64,000 bases of DNA from Burkholderiales bacterium (GCA_027484405.1 JAIXTA010000035.1:1-64000), one strand, 5' to 3'. Positions 29,073 through 38,044 are shown, counted from the first letter of the stretch. The notes: a model not told the origin generated them from the sequence alone. Translations and numbers: made by a program.

Positions 29073-31272
29073 GATCCGTATCGCCATCGATCCGGAGGCC
29101 CTCTTCAAGCGCATTGCGCTGACCCTGGCGCTCCTTGGTCTGAGCGCCACGGCCGCCGGCATTCTGCTGGCCCCGGGGCCAGCTGCTGTCGCGGCCGCGG
29201 CAGCGCTGCTGCTTGCCACGGCCTACGCGCGCGGCCTGCTCGATCGTCATGCGCAGCAGCTCCAAGGCGTTGCCGCGCAGCTGGGCGCGGGCGAGGAAAC
29301 CCCGCCGGACAATCAAGCCGAGCCAGCCGTCCGGCTCGATGCCCAGGCTGCCGCCGTGGTGCAGCGCCTGCGCGAGCGGGAGGCGGAAGTGGAGTCGCTG
29401 CGCGGCCGCCTCGACACGCTGCTGGGCACCGTGCCCGATGCCGTGTTCGGCCTCGATGCCGAGATGCGCGTGGTCTTTGCCAACCCGGCAGTGACCGCGC
29501 TGTGCGGTCTGGCGCTGGATCGGGCCACGGGTGTCGAATTCGCCACGCTGTTTCCCGAATGCACGGCGACCTGGACGCAGACCCAGCTGGACGGCGCAGC
29601 GGTGGTGTCGAGCACCGGCATGCGGGTGGCCCGCAGCGAGACAGACGGGATCCGTGGCGGGGACACGCGCTTTCCGGTCGAAGTGTCGATTGCGCAGGGT
29701 CAGAGTGCGGGCGACATCCGGTATGTCTGCGTGGTGCGCGACCTGGCCGAGCGCCGCTGGGCCGAGGACCAGATGCGCCTGTTCAACCGCGCCCTCGACG
29801 CCACCACCAACGGTGTGCTGATTGCATCGATGACCTGGCCCGGTGCGCCCGTGGTGTATGCCAACCCGGCCTTCGAGTCGCTGACCGGCTACGAAAACGG
29901 CGAGTTCATCGGCATGAACTGCCGCGTGCTGCAGGGCACGGACACCGACCAGCCCGCGCTCGATACCCTGCGTGCCGCCATGAAGGCGGGGCGTTCGACG
30001 CAGGTCACCTTGCGCAACTATCGCAAGGACGGCACGCCCTTCGTCAACGAACTCAGCCTGTCTCCTGTCACGGACCACGGGGGTGCGCTCACGCACTACG
30101 TGGGCGTGCTCAATGACGTGACGCAACGCGAAGCGGCAAGGCGCGCACTGGCCGACCGCAGCGCACGCCTGGATGCCATCTTCAAGCTCAGCCCGGACGG
30201 CTTCGTGCTCTTTGACAGCACCGGCTGGCTGGCTTACGGCAATCCGGCCTTCTATGAAATGACCGGGTGGCTGCCCAAGCACACCATCGGTGTGCTCGAC
30301 CTGGACGCCTTCGAGCATCTGTTTGAAGAGCACTGCGATCCGGCGTTCCCGTATCAGCGGCTGATCAATGACGGGCAGCAGGACGACTCTCCTGCGCTGC
30401 TGCGCCTGGCCCGGCCCAGCCGCCGGGTGCTCAGCCGCACCGTGCGCCACACGCTGGCCGAATCCGGCGAGACCATCCTGTACTTCCGCGACGTCACGCG
30501 CGAGACCGAAGTCGACCGGATGAAGAGCGAATTCCTGACCACGGCGGCCCACGAGCTGCGCACGCCGATGGCCAGCATCTTCGGATTCAGCGAACTGCTC
30601 CTGCGTCGTGAAGTCACCGTGGAGCGGCGCCGCGAGATGGTGGAGACCATCCATCGGCAGGCCTCCTGGCTGATCCACATGCTCAATGAGCTGCTGGATC
30701 TGGCCCGCATCGAGGCACGCCAGGGCAAGGACCTGCTGTTCGAGCCGGTGCCGATCCGCGCGCTGATCGACGACGTCCTGGCGAGCCTGATGGTGCCCGG
30801 CGACCCGCGTCAGGTCCAGATCGTCGGAGAGATCTCGGCGCAGAGCGTCACGGTCGATGCCGAGAAGACCCGCCAGGCGCTGCTGAATGTGCTGTCCAAC
30901 GCCTACAAGTACTCGCCCGAGGGCGGAGCGATCGGGCTGTGGACCGTGTCCAGACAAGACGAGCAGGGGCGGACGCAGTGCGGCGTCGCGGTGCGTGACC
31001 ACGGCATCGGCATGACGCCCGATCAGGTCCGGCGCATTGGCGAGCGCTTCTACCGTGCCGACCCCTCTGGCAACGTGCCGGGCACGGGGCTGGGCATGGC
31101 ACTGGTGCGCGAAATCATGGGCCTGCAAGGCGGCACCATCGACATCGACAGCGAGTTCGGCCAGGGCACGACCATCACCCTGTGGTTCGCCGCGCAGTCT
31201 CATGCGGGCACCGGCCTCTTGGCGGATGCGCGCCAGGCTCAGACGGAGATGCAGCCATGCACGTCTTCCTGA
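29056..31272 (+). CDS. membrane multi-PAS sensor histidine kinase
   Basis: Two TM helices, PAS/PAC repeats (YANPAFESLTGYENGEFIGMNCRVLQGTDTD), DHp AAHELRTPMASIFGFSELL, HATPase NVLSNAYKYSPEGG...DHGIGM...GTGLGMALV. Confidence 0.95.
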   Translation: MNSAAEIRIAIDPEALFKRIALTLALLGLSATAAGILLAPGPAAVAAAAALLLATAYARGLLDRHAQQLQGVAAQLGAGEETPPDNQAEPAVRLDAQAAAVVQRLREREAEVESLRGRLDTLLGTVPDAVFGLDAEMRVVFANPAVTALCGLALDRATGVEFATLFPECTATWTQTQLDGAAVVSSTGMRVARSETDGIRGGDTRFPVEVSIAQGQSAGDIRYVCVVRDLAERRWAEDQMRLFNRALDATTNGVLIASMTWPGAPVVYANPAFESLTGYENGEFIGMNCRVLQGTDTDQPALDTLRAAMKAGRSTQVTLRNYRKDGTPFVNELSLSPVTDHGGALTHYVGVLNDVTQREAARRALADRSARLDAIFKLSPDGFVLFDSTGWLAYGNPAFYEMTGWLPKHTIGVLDLDAFEHLFEEHCDPAFPYQRLINDGQQDDSPALLRLARPSRRVLSRTVRHTLAESGETILYFRDVTRETEVDRMKSEFLTTAAHELRTPMASIFGFSELLLRREVTVERRREMVETIHRQASWLIHMLNELLDLARIEARQGKDLLFEPVPIRALIDDVLASLMVPGDPRQVQIVGEISAQSVTVDAEKTRQALLNVLSNAYKYSPEGGAIGLWTVSRQDEQGRTQCGVAVRDHGIGMTPDQVRRIGERFYRADPSGNVPGTGLGMALVREIMGLQGGTIDIDSEFGQGTTITLWFAAQSHAGTGLLADARQAQTEMQPCTSS

Positions 31273-31811
31273 TGGAATCGCTGGAAGGCTTTGTGACGGC
31301 AGCGCATGGGGACGCTTCATGGGCTGCAATCTGCAGGCGAGTCGATGCGCCGGAGGACGGCTTGCTTGCGCCAGGCACCGGCCTTCGTCCCTGCGCCTAT
31401 GCCCTCGTCCACGCCAGCGCACATGAACTGGGCATGAATCGCCAGGCGCTCCTGGAAGCCTGTGGGGCGTTCTGGCTGGAACGCCAGCTGGGGGCGTGGC
31501 CCACCAGCACACCCGCAGTCGGTCCGCCCTTGCCTGAGGATGCGCCGGCACTCGGCCGCCTCCAGACCGTGTATGCCCTGGCGCAGCATGTGCTCCGCCA
31601 GTTTGGCGCAGATCACTGCACGCTGCTGCCCACCGGGCACGGCGCCATCGAGGTCCGGCTGCCGGGTGCGGGGGCGCTCGTGCGCAAGTGGACGGTGGGC
31701 GTGTTCAAGGCGCTGAGTCGGGCGGCGGGTGTGGCCGCGGCCGTTCGTGAAGTGTGTGCCGAAGAGGCGCGCGGATTTGCCCTGCACCGCGTCGAGGTGT
31801 GTGCATGCTGA
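31257..31811 (+). CDS. H-NOX-like (heme NO-binding fold) protein, apparent loss of heme-ligand motifs
   Basis: MHVFLMESLEGFVTAAHGDASWAAIC...LVHASAHELGMNRQALLEACGAFWLERQLG... follows the H-NOX N-terminal pattern; 184 aa; overlaps an HNOBA-type kinase gene; expected LxxLH reads LGRLQ and YxSxR is absent. Confidence 0.6.
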   Translation: MHVFLMESLEGFVTAAHGDASWAAICRRVDAPEDGLLAPGTGLRPCAYALVHASAHELGMNRQALLEACGAFWLERQLGAWPTSTPAVGPPLPEDAPALGRLQTVYALAQHVLRQFGADHCTLLPTGHGAIEVRLPGAGALVRKWTVGVFKALSRAAGVAAAVREVCAEEARGFALHRVEVCAC

Positions 31812-33433
31812 CTGTAGAGACCGTGAGTGCTGCTGACGCGCCGGACACACCGGCGGCGAGACGGCTGCTTTCGCTCACGCCTGACGCGTTGCGTCGTGCG
31901 TTTCCGTTCCTGATCCTCCTGGACGCGGAGCTCCACATCCTCGAGATCGGCGCTTCGCTGGCCAAGGCCTTGCCGCTGGCGCGCGTGGGCCGCAGTCTGC
32001 ACGACGTGTTCCGGGTCACGCAGCCGGTCGCAAGTCGTGATCCGGCGCAATGGATTGCCGAGGCCGGGGCGCTGTGCACCCTGCGCCCCATCGTGACCCC
32101 GCAAATGATGCTGCGCGGCGCGGTTGAGCCGCTGGCCGATGGCAGCATCCTGCTGCTGGTCTCGCCCGTGTTTGCGTCGATGGATCATCTGAGTGCGCTG
32201 GGCCTGCGCTTCAGCGACTTCGCTCGGCACGACGCCGTGACCGACCTGCTGCTGATGGCGCGCAGCATGCAGATGGCGGCGCATGACACGCAGCGCATGG
32301 CGCGGCGGCTGCGCGAGCGCGGCGACCAGCTCAATGCCGTCCTGGACCTCAGCATCAACGGCGTGGGCTACTTCGGCCCGGATGGTGTGCTGCAGCTGAA
32401 CAACGCGCGATTTGCCACGCTGCTCGAGCTGGAAGCCGAACGCATGACCGGCCTGCGTCTGGCCATGCTGGACGATCATCTGGCGCATCTGCTTGCCGGT
32501 GCCGATCGCGGTCGCCTTGCCCTGACGGACTGGGCGCGTGCCGGCTCGCCGGACGAACCGCTTCACCTGTGTCTGGGTGAGGCAGACCCGCGCCATGTGT
32601 GCCTGCGCCTGCGCCACACGCACGAGGGCGGCACCATTGTCTACGTGCAGGACACCACGCGCGAGGCGCAGATCGATCGCATGAAGAGCGAGTTCCTGTC
32701 GACGGCGGCCCATGAGCTGCGAACGCCGATGGCCAGCATCTTCGGCTACACCGAGCTGCTCCTGTTCAAGAGCTTCCCGCCCGAGGAACAGCGCAGCTTC
32801 CTGCAGACCATCCACAACCAGACTGCACTGTTGGTGGACATGGTCAACGAGCTGCTTGACCTGGCGCGCATCGAAGCCGGGCGCGAGAAGGAGTTCCGGC
32901 TGGCGCCCACGCGCCTGGACGCCATCGTGTCGCGCGCCCAGCGGGCCATTGCCCCATCGGCGGCGCGGCATGAGCTGAGGATCTCGCTGGATCCGGGCGA
33001 TGCCATGCTCATGGTGGATGCGGCCAAGACGCATCGCGCATTGCTCAACGTGCTCTCCAATGCCGTGAAATACGCGCCGAATGGCGGTGTGATCGAAGTC
33101 ACGAGTTGTCGCGAGCAGCGGGGGGGCCGTGCCATGATCGGCGTACGCATCTCGGATCAGGGCATCGGTATGAATGCCCAGCAGCTTGAGCGCGTCTTCG
33201 AACGCTTCTACCGGGCGGACCCGAGCGGCGAGATCCCGGGGACCGGTCTGGGCATGAGTCTGGTCAAGGAGATCATGGAGCTGCAGCGCGGCGAAGTGAC
33301 CGTACAGAGCCAGCCCGGCGTGGGAACCTGTGTGACCCTGTGGTTCGCGGAGTTTGCCAACCCGGCCGCAGCTGAATCCCCCATCGGGGTATCCGAGGGC
33401 GTGATGCCCAGTGAAATTCAAAAGAGGTCTTGA
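31805..33433 (+). CDS. HNOBA (heme-NO-binding-associated)-PAS sensor histidine kinase
   Basis: FPFLILLDAELHILEIGASLAKALP...MLRGAVEPLADGSILLLVSPVFASMDHLSALGLRFSDFARHDAVTDLLLMARSMQ (HNOBA-like), PAS, DHp AAHELRTPMASIFGYTELL, HATPase. Confidence 0.8.
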   Translation: MLTVETVSAADAPDTPAARRLLSLTPDALRRAFPFLILLDAELHILEIGASLAKALPLARVGRSLHDVFRVTQPVASRDPAQWIAEAGALCTLRPIVTPQMMLRGAVEPLADGSILLLVSPVFASMDHLSALGLRFSDFARHDAVTDLLLMARSMQMAAHDTQRMARRLRERGDQLNAVLDLSINGVGYFGPDGVLQLNNARFATLLELEAERMTGLRLAMLDDHLAHLLAGADRGRLALTDWARAGSPDEPLHLCLGEADPRHVCLRLRHTHEGGTIVYVQDTTREAQIDRMKSEFLSTAAHELRTPMASIFGYTELLLFKSFPPEEQRSFLQTIHNQTALLVDMVNELLDLARIEAGREKEFRLAPTRLDAIVSRAQRAIAPSAARHELRISLDPGDAMLMVDAAKTHRALLNVLSNAVKYAPNGGVIEVTSCREQRGGRAMIGVRISDQGIGMNAQQLERVFERFYRADPSGEIPGTGLGMSLVKEIMELQRGEVTVQSQPGVGTCVTLWFAEFANPAAAESPIGVSEGVMPSEIQKRS

Positions 33434-33434
33434 A

Positions 33435-34262
33435 ATGTCCGCATGGAACCCACTGTCCGTCGTGCGTGCGATCGTGCGAAGCCCGGCTGCTGCGCTGCTC
33501 GCGGCCTTTGCACTGGCTGCGCCGGCTGCCCATGCCGGCCCGGTGCTCGACAGGATTCGCGCCTCCGGGGAGCTGCGCGTCTGCATCTGGCCGGACTACT
33601 ACGGCATCACCTTCCGCAATCCGAAGACGCAGCAGCTGGCCGGGATCGACATCGATCTGTCTGCCCAGTTTGCCCGCCAGCTCGGCGTGCGCCTGAGCTA
33701 TGTGGACTCGTCCTTCGTGAACCTGATCAATGATGTCACCACCGACCGCTGCGACATTGCCATGTTTGCCGTGGGCGTGCTGCCGCAGCGTGCAGAACGC
33801 TTGCGCTTCACGTCGCCCTACCTGGCCAGCGACATCTATGGTGTGACGACGCGCAGTTCGCGCGTCATCCGGCAATGGGCCGACATCGACCAGCCGGGGG
33901 TTCGCGTGGCAGTGCAGGCGGGGACCTTCATGGAGCCGGTCATGCGTGAGCGTCTCAAGCAGGCCACCATGGTCGTGATCCGGCCGCCGCAGACGCGGGA
34001 AGCCGAGCTGGAGGCCGGCCGTGTGGATGTCTTCATGACCGACTACCCCTACAGCCGGCGCCTGCTGGACAATGCGGACTGGGCCCGCCTCGTGACAGCA
34101 CCCGCGCCGTTCCATGTGCTGCCTTACGCCTACGCGGTCAAGCCCGGCGACGAGGAGTGGTTCCGGGAAGCCGAGGCCTTTGTCACGCGCATCAAGGCGG
34201 ATGGCACGCTTGCAGCAGCCGCAGCGCGGCACGGCTTGCGCGAGATTATGCTCAATCGTTGA
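33435..34262 (+). CDS. periplasmic amino-acid-type solute-binding protein, no transporter partner
   Basis: Signal peptide; VLDRIRASGELRVCIWPDYYGITFRNPKTQQLAGIDIDLSAQFARQLGVRLSYVDSSFVNLINDVTTDRCDIAMFAVGVLPQRAERLRFTSPYL. Confidence 0.9.
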   Translation: MSAWNPLSVVRAIVRSPAAALLAAFALAAPAAHAGPVLDRIRASGELRVCIWPDYYGITFRNPKTQQLAGIDIDLSAQFARQLGVRLSYVDSSFVNLINDVTTDRCDIAMFAVGVLPQRAERLRFTSPYLASDIYGVTTRSSRVIRQWADIDQPGVRVAVQAGTFMEPVMRERLKQATMVVIRPPQTREAELEAGRVDVFMTDYPYSRRLLDNADWARLVTAPAPFHVLPYAYAVKPGDEEWFREAEAFVTRIKADGTLAAAAARHGLREIMLNR

Positions 34263-34285
34263 GTGGCGAGTCGAAGCGTCGAGCG

Positions 34286-36799
34286 ATGAAGTCAGACCAG
34301 TCATTGCAGGCCGGCTACCGGTTGATCCGGTGGCTGGCTGCTGCCTTGGCGCTTGCGAGCGCGGTGGCGACAGCCGCTTTCGTCGCCTATGAGTATCGCG
34401 AGACCGAGCGCGTGGAGCTGGCCAAGGCGGGGCTGCTCGCGCGCGTGCTCGAGGACTACAGCTCGCGCCTGCTGGACAGCAGCAGCAGCTTGTTGGGCAG
34501 CGTGGCCGAGCAGATTCGGCTGCGCCCGGAGGCCATGTCCGATGCCAGCCTGCAGCAACTCATTGCAAGCCAGCGCCATCTTCGAAGCCTGTCGATCCTG
34601 GACGCGCAGGGACGCGTGCTGATGAGCTCCAACGCAGAGAACGTCGGGATTGCCGTGGATGCCGCCGTGTTCAAGTCCCTGGCGGAGGCCAACGGGCCTG
34701 CGCTCGGCGACCCCGTGACCGCGCGGGACCTCTTTGAGCTGGCGCAGGGGCGCGCAGCGAACTCGACTTCCGTCGTCACCTTGCTGCCCATGGCACTGCG
34801 CCTGCAGCCGAACCCCGAGTCGCCGGTCTTGCTTGCGGTGATCAATCCCGATGCCATTGCCAACTGGTTCACCCTGACGACACAGCCGGAGGGCTACGCG
34901 GCAAGTCTGGTGAGCTATGGACGCCGCAATCTGGTGTCGACCCTTGATCTGCCCGATGCCCGCTTGTCTGCGGCGGCCAGCACCCACCCCATCTTTGTCG
35001 CGATGCTGCCGGCGGTGGAGCACGCCGCCATCGAGGGTGCAGGGCTGAGCGGCACAGCGTCGATCCTCGGCTATCGGGCGCTGCGCCACTGGCCAGCGGT
35101 GGTGCTGGTCGAACGCACGCATCAAGCCACCATGGCACCCTGGTGGCGCACGGTGTGGCTGTCCCTGGCCGGGCTGCTGGCCGTGTGGATGCTTGTGGGA
35201 GTCATGGCCTGGTTTGCCCGCCGCGTGCTGCGGAGCAGTCAGTTCATGGCGGGCCGGCTGATGCAGGCCAGTGACCGCCTGGCCGAGCGCGAGCGCGACA
35301 TCCGGAACCTGTTCGAGGGGGTGCATGAGGTCTTGCTGCGCACGGACGCGACTGGTGCCATCCGCGTGATCAACAGTCACTGGACGACGCTGACCGGCAT
35401 CTCGACCTCGGACGTGATCGGTCAGCCGGTCTGGGTCCTGGTGGATCCGGCGCAGGCCGCACGCGTTCAGGAGCAGTTTGCGTCCCTGGGTGACAAGCCC
35501 TCGCGCCTGACCGTGAGCCTGCGCACCCAGGGCGACGACGCGCCGAAGGTTGACCTCATCCTGACGCGCGAGCAAGGACACGGGACCAGCACTGGCGGTG
35601 TGATCGGCTTTGCGGTGGACGTGACTGAGCGTGAGCGGGCGCGGCGTGCACTGCGCAAGCAGCTGGCCTTCAGCCGCTCGGTGCTGCAGGTCATCCCGAT
35701 CCCGGTCTGGGTGCAGAGCACCAAGGGGCTCACGCTGGAGGTCAATGCCGCGTGGGAGACCTTCCACGGCATCGGCGCGGAAGACATTCGCGGCCGCCCG
35801 CTGGACAACGTGCTCAGCGAAGGCATCGGCCAGGTGTTGCAGCGTGACGATGGCCGCATCATCCGTGGCGAGGTGAGCGAGCTGACCTTCACCGAACGCA
35901 TTCGCCGTGGCGACGGCCAGTGGCGCGAGGTGTCGATCATCAAGCGCGCGTTGACCGATGTGAATGGTCAGCCCGTGGGTGTCGTGGGCAGCGTGTTCGA
36001 CATCACCGACTTCCACCAGGCGCAGCAGGCCATGCAGGCCGCGCGAGACGCTGCCATTGCCTCTGAGAACGTGAAGAGCGGCTTCATTGCCAACGTCAGC
36101 CACGAGCTGCGCACGCCCCTGCAATCGATCCTCGGTTTCTCGGAGCTGGCCTTGCGTCGGCAGATGGGCCCGGAGCGCCTGAAGTCCACACTCGAGGACA
36201 TTCACGGCGCCGGGCTGCGCATGCTCACGCTGGTCAACGAGATTCTCGACATTTCCCGGCTCGAGAACTCGGACGAGGCGCTTGCACTCGGTCGTGCCGA
36301 CGTGTGCGAGGTGGTCCGAGAAGTCAGCCGGGAGATTTCCGCCATTGCCACCCAGAAGTTGGTGTCGCTCGAGGTCGAGCTGCCGCATGAGCCGATCTGG
36401 GCGGCGCTGCATCCTTTCCGGTTTGCACAGGTGTTGCGCAATGTCATGGCCAATGCCGTGCGCTTTTCGCCGGCGGGCTCGCAGGTGGAGGTGCAGCTGA
36501 GCCGGGCGGCCGGCGGCATTGCCGTCAAGATTCTCGATCGCGGGCCGGGTATTCCGCCCGACGAACTCGAGGCCATCTTCGAGGCCTTCACGCAGTCCAG
36601 CCTGACCAGCGATGGCGCCGGCGGGACGGGTCTGGGTCTGACGATCGCACGCAGCATCATGCGTGCCCATCACGGGCAGATCGCGGCGACGAACCGGGCT
36701 GAGGGCGGGGCCTGCTTTACCGTCTGGCTGCCTGATCCCGACGCGGAATCCAATCTGTCCTTTGTGGATTCCCTGCCGGGCGAGGCGCACGTGCTTTAA
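34286..36799 (+). CDS. membrane PAS sensor histidine kinase
   Basis: Two TM helices flanking an extracytoplasmic sensor region, two PAS domains, DHp NVSHELRTPLQSILGFSELALR, HATPase NVMANAVRFSPAG...DRGPGI...GTGLGLTIA. Confidence 0.93.
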   Translation: MKSDQSLQAGYRLIRWLAAALALASAVATAAFVAYEYRETERVELAKAGLLARVLEDYSSRLLDSSSSLLGSVAEQIRLRPEAMSDASLQQLIASQRHLRSLSILDAQGRVLMSSNAENVGIAVDAAVFKSLAEANGPALGDPVTARDLFELAQGRAANSTSVVTLLPMALRLQPNPESPVLLAVINPDAIANWFTLTTQPEGYAASLVSYGRRNLVSTLDLPDARLSAAASTHPIFVAMLPAVEHAAIEGAGLSGTASILGYRALRHWPAVVLVERTHQATMAPWWRTVWLSLAGLLAVWMLVGVMAWFARRVLRSSQFMAGRLMQASDRLAERERDIRNLFEGVHEVLLRTDATGAIRVINSHWTTLTGISTSDVIGQPVWVLVDPAQAARVQEQFASLGDKPSRLTVSLRTQGDDAPKVDLILTREQGHGTSTGGVIGFAVDVTERERARRALRKQLAFSRSVLQVIPIPVWVQSTKGLTLEVNAAWETFHGIGAEDIRGRPLDNVLSEGIGQVLQRDDGRIIRGEVSELTFTERIRRGDGQWREVSIIKRALTDVNGQPVGVVGSVFDITDFHQAQQAMQAARDAAIASENVKSGFIANVSHELRTPLQSILGFSELALRRQMGPERLKSTLEDIHGAGLRMLTLVNEILDISRLENSDEALALGRADVCEVVREVSREISAIATQKLVSLEVELPHEPIWAALHPFRFAQVLRNVMANAVRFSPAGSQVEVQLSRAAGGIAVKILDRGPGIPPDELEAIFEAFTQSSLTSDGAGGTGLGLTIARSIMRAHHGQIAATNRAEGGACFTVWLPDPDAESNLSFVDSLPGEAHVL

Positions 36800-37197
36800 G
36801 TCTTTGGTGTCCAGCGCGCAAGCACTGTGCGCAGATCGTGGATGGATGCCGGCTTCACCAGCACCTCGTTCATGCCTGCCTGCAGGCAGGCGTCTTCCGT
36901 GTCGAGGCCCGAATCACCGGTCAGACCGATCAGCGGCATGGCCACCCGGCCGGCGGCTGTCTCGCGCGCTCTGACGGCCGCCGCGGTCTCCGGGCCATTC
37001 AGGCCGGGCATGTTGAAGTCCAGGAAGGCGAGATCGAAGTCGCGGTCCGCGAGCAGGGCAAGCGCCTCTTCCCCGTCCGCAACAGCCTCCGCAGCCGCCC
37101 CCAGCGCGCTCAGCAGGCTGAGCATCACCTGGCGGTTGAATGCATTGTCTTCAACAACCAGAACGCGGGGCGGGACGGCGGGCGCGGTTTCGCTCAT
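36796..37197 (-). CDS. single-domain response regulator (REC)
   Basis: MSETAPAVPPRVLVVEDNAFNRQVMLSLLSALGAAAEAVADGEEALALLADRDFDLAFLDFNMPGLNG...GLTGDS...LVKPASI. Confidence 0.93.
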   Translation of the reverse strand: MSETAPAVPPRVLVVEDNAFNRQVMLSLLSALGAAAEAVADGEEALALLADRDFDLAFLDFNMPGLNGPETAAAVRARETAAGRVAMPLIGLTGDSGLDTEDACLQAGMNEVLVKPASIHDLRTVLARWTPKT

Positions 37198-37288
37198 GCA
37201 GCCAGAGTACGGCAGTCCAGCACACGTGGGATCGCAGCCACGCGAAAATGAACTGATTGGTAGAAATAAATCTTTATGGTTATGAAAT

Positions 37289-37306
37289 AAATCAATCGAT
37301 TGATTT
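37289..37306. promoter_or_regulatory. candidate TetR operator
   Basis: AAATCAATCGATTGATTT, 18-bp perfect palindrome 18 bp upstream of the TetR start codon. Confidence 0.75.
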
Positions 37307-37324
37307 TGTGCTAGAGTGCGCGGC

Positions 37325-38044
37325 ATGGACCCCGATCAAAGCTTGCCTGCCGCCCACGACGCACCGTCCGAACCTGCTGCCCAGCGGGGCCTGACCGCGC
37401 GCGATCAGCTGGTGCTGCATGCCACGCCGATCTTCGCCAACAAGGGGTTCGCCGGCGCCTCCACCCGTGAGATCTGCGATGCCGCCGGCGTGAACCTGTC
37501 CGCCATCCGGTACTACTTCGGCGACAAGGCCGGCCTGTACCGCGCGGTGCTGGAACGCCCGATCGGCGAGATGACAGCCGCGTTCTCCGGATTCGACGCC
37601 GCGGACCTGCCGCTGGAGCAGGCGCTTCGCATCCTGCTGAGGCCCTTCGTCGATTCAAACGACGATGACGCGCTCGAGGCCCAGACCATGCGCCTGTACT
37701 TGCGCGAGATGATCGAACCCTCGGAGATCTTCCGCGAGGTGGTCGGCCGTGCCGTCATGCCTTCGCACATGGCCATGTGCGAGGTGCTCGCCCGGCACAG
37801 CGGCGCCGCGCAGATCGACGACGAGATCCATCAGCTCGCCTTCGCCCTGGTTGCGATGGCGCACGACTACTGCATGTCGCGCGAGTTCATGAAGATGCTC
37901 GCCCCCAGCGTGCTGTCCCGGCCGAACGCCACCACCCACATCGTCGACCGTCTCGTGGACTACGGCATCGCCCTGGTCGGCGCAGAACAGCAGCGAAGAG
38001 CCCAAGCCGCCGCACGCCAGCCCGCGGCCGGAGCCCACGACTGA
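37325..38044 (+). CDS. TetR family regulator (CerR/YbiH-like C-terminal domain)
   Basis: ARDQLVLHATPIFANKGFAGASTREICDAAGVNLSAIRYYFGDKAGLYRAVL; first gene of efflux operon. Confidence 0.92.
   Translation: MDPDQSLPAAHDAPSEPAAQRGLTARDQLVLHATPIFANKGFAGASTREICDAAGVNLSAIRYYFGDKAGLYRAVLERPIGEMTAAFSGFDAADLPLEQALRILLRPFVDSNDDDALEAQTMRLYLREMIEPSEIFREVVGRAVMPSHMAMCEVLARHSGAAQIDDEIHQLAFALVAMAHDYCMSREFMKMLAPSVLSRPNATTHIVDRLVDYGIALVGAEQQRRAQAAARQPAAGAHD

Noticed and set aside
28639-31551. 970-aa minus-strand ORF
   Set aside because: Antisense to HD-GYP and PAS-HK genes; low-complexity His/Arg/Gln-rich translation typical of high-GC shadow ORFs.
31613-33586. 657-aa minus-strand ORF
   Set aside because: Antisense shadow of the H-NOX-like and HNOBA-HK genes.
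34301-36790. 829-aa minus-strand ORF
   Set aside because: Fully antisense to the PAS-HK; composition not protein-like.
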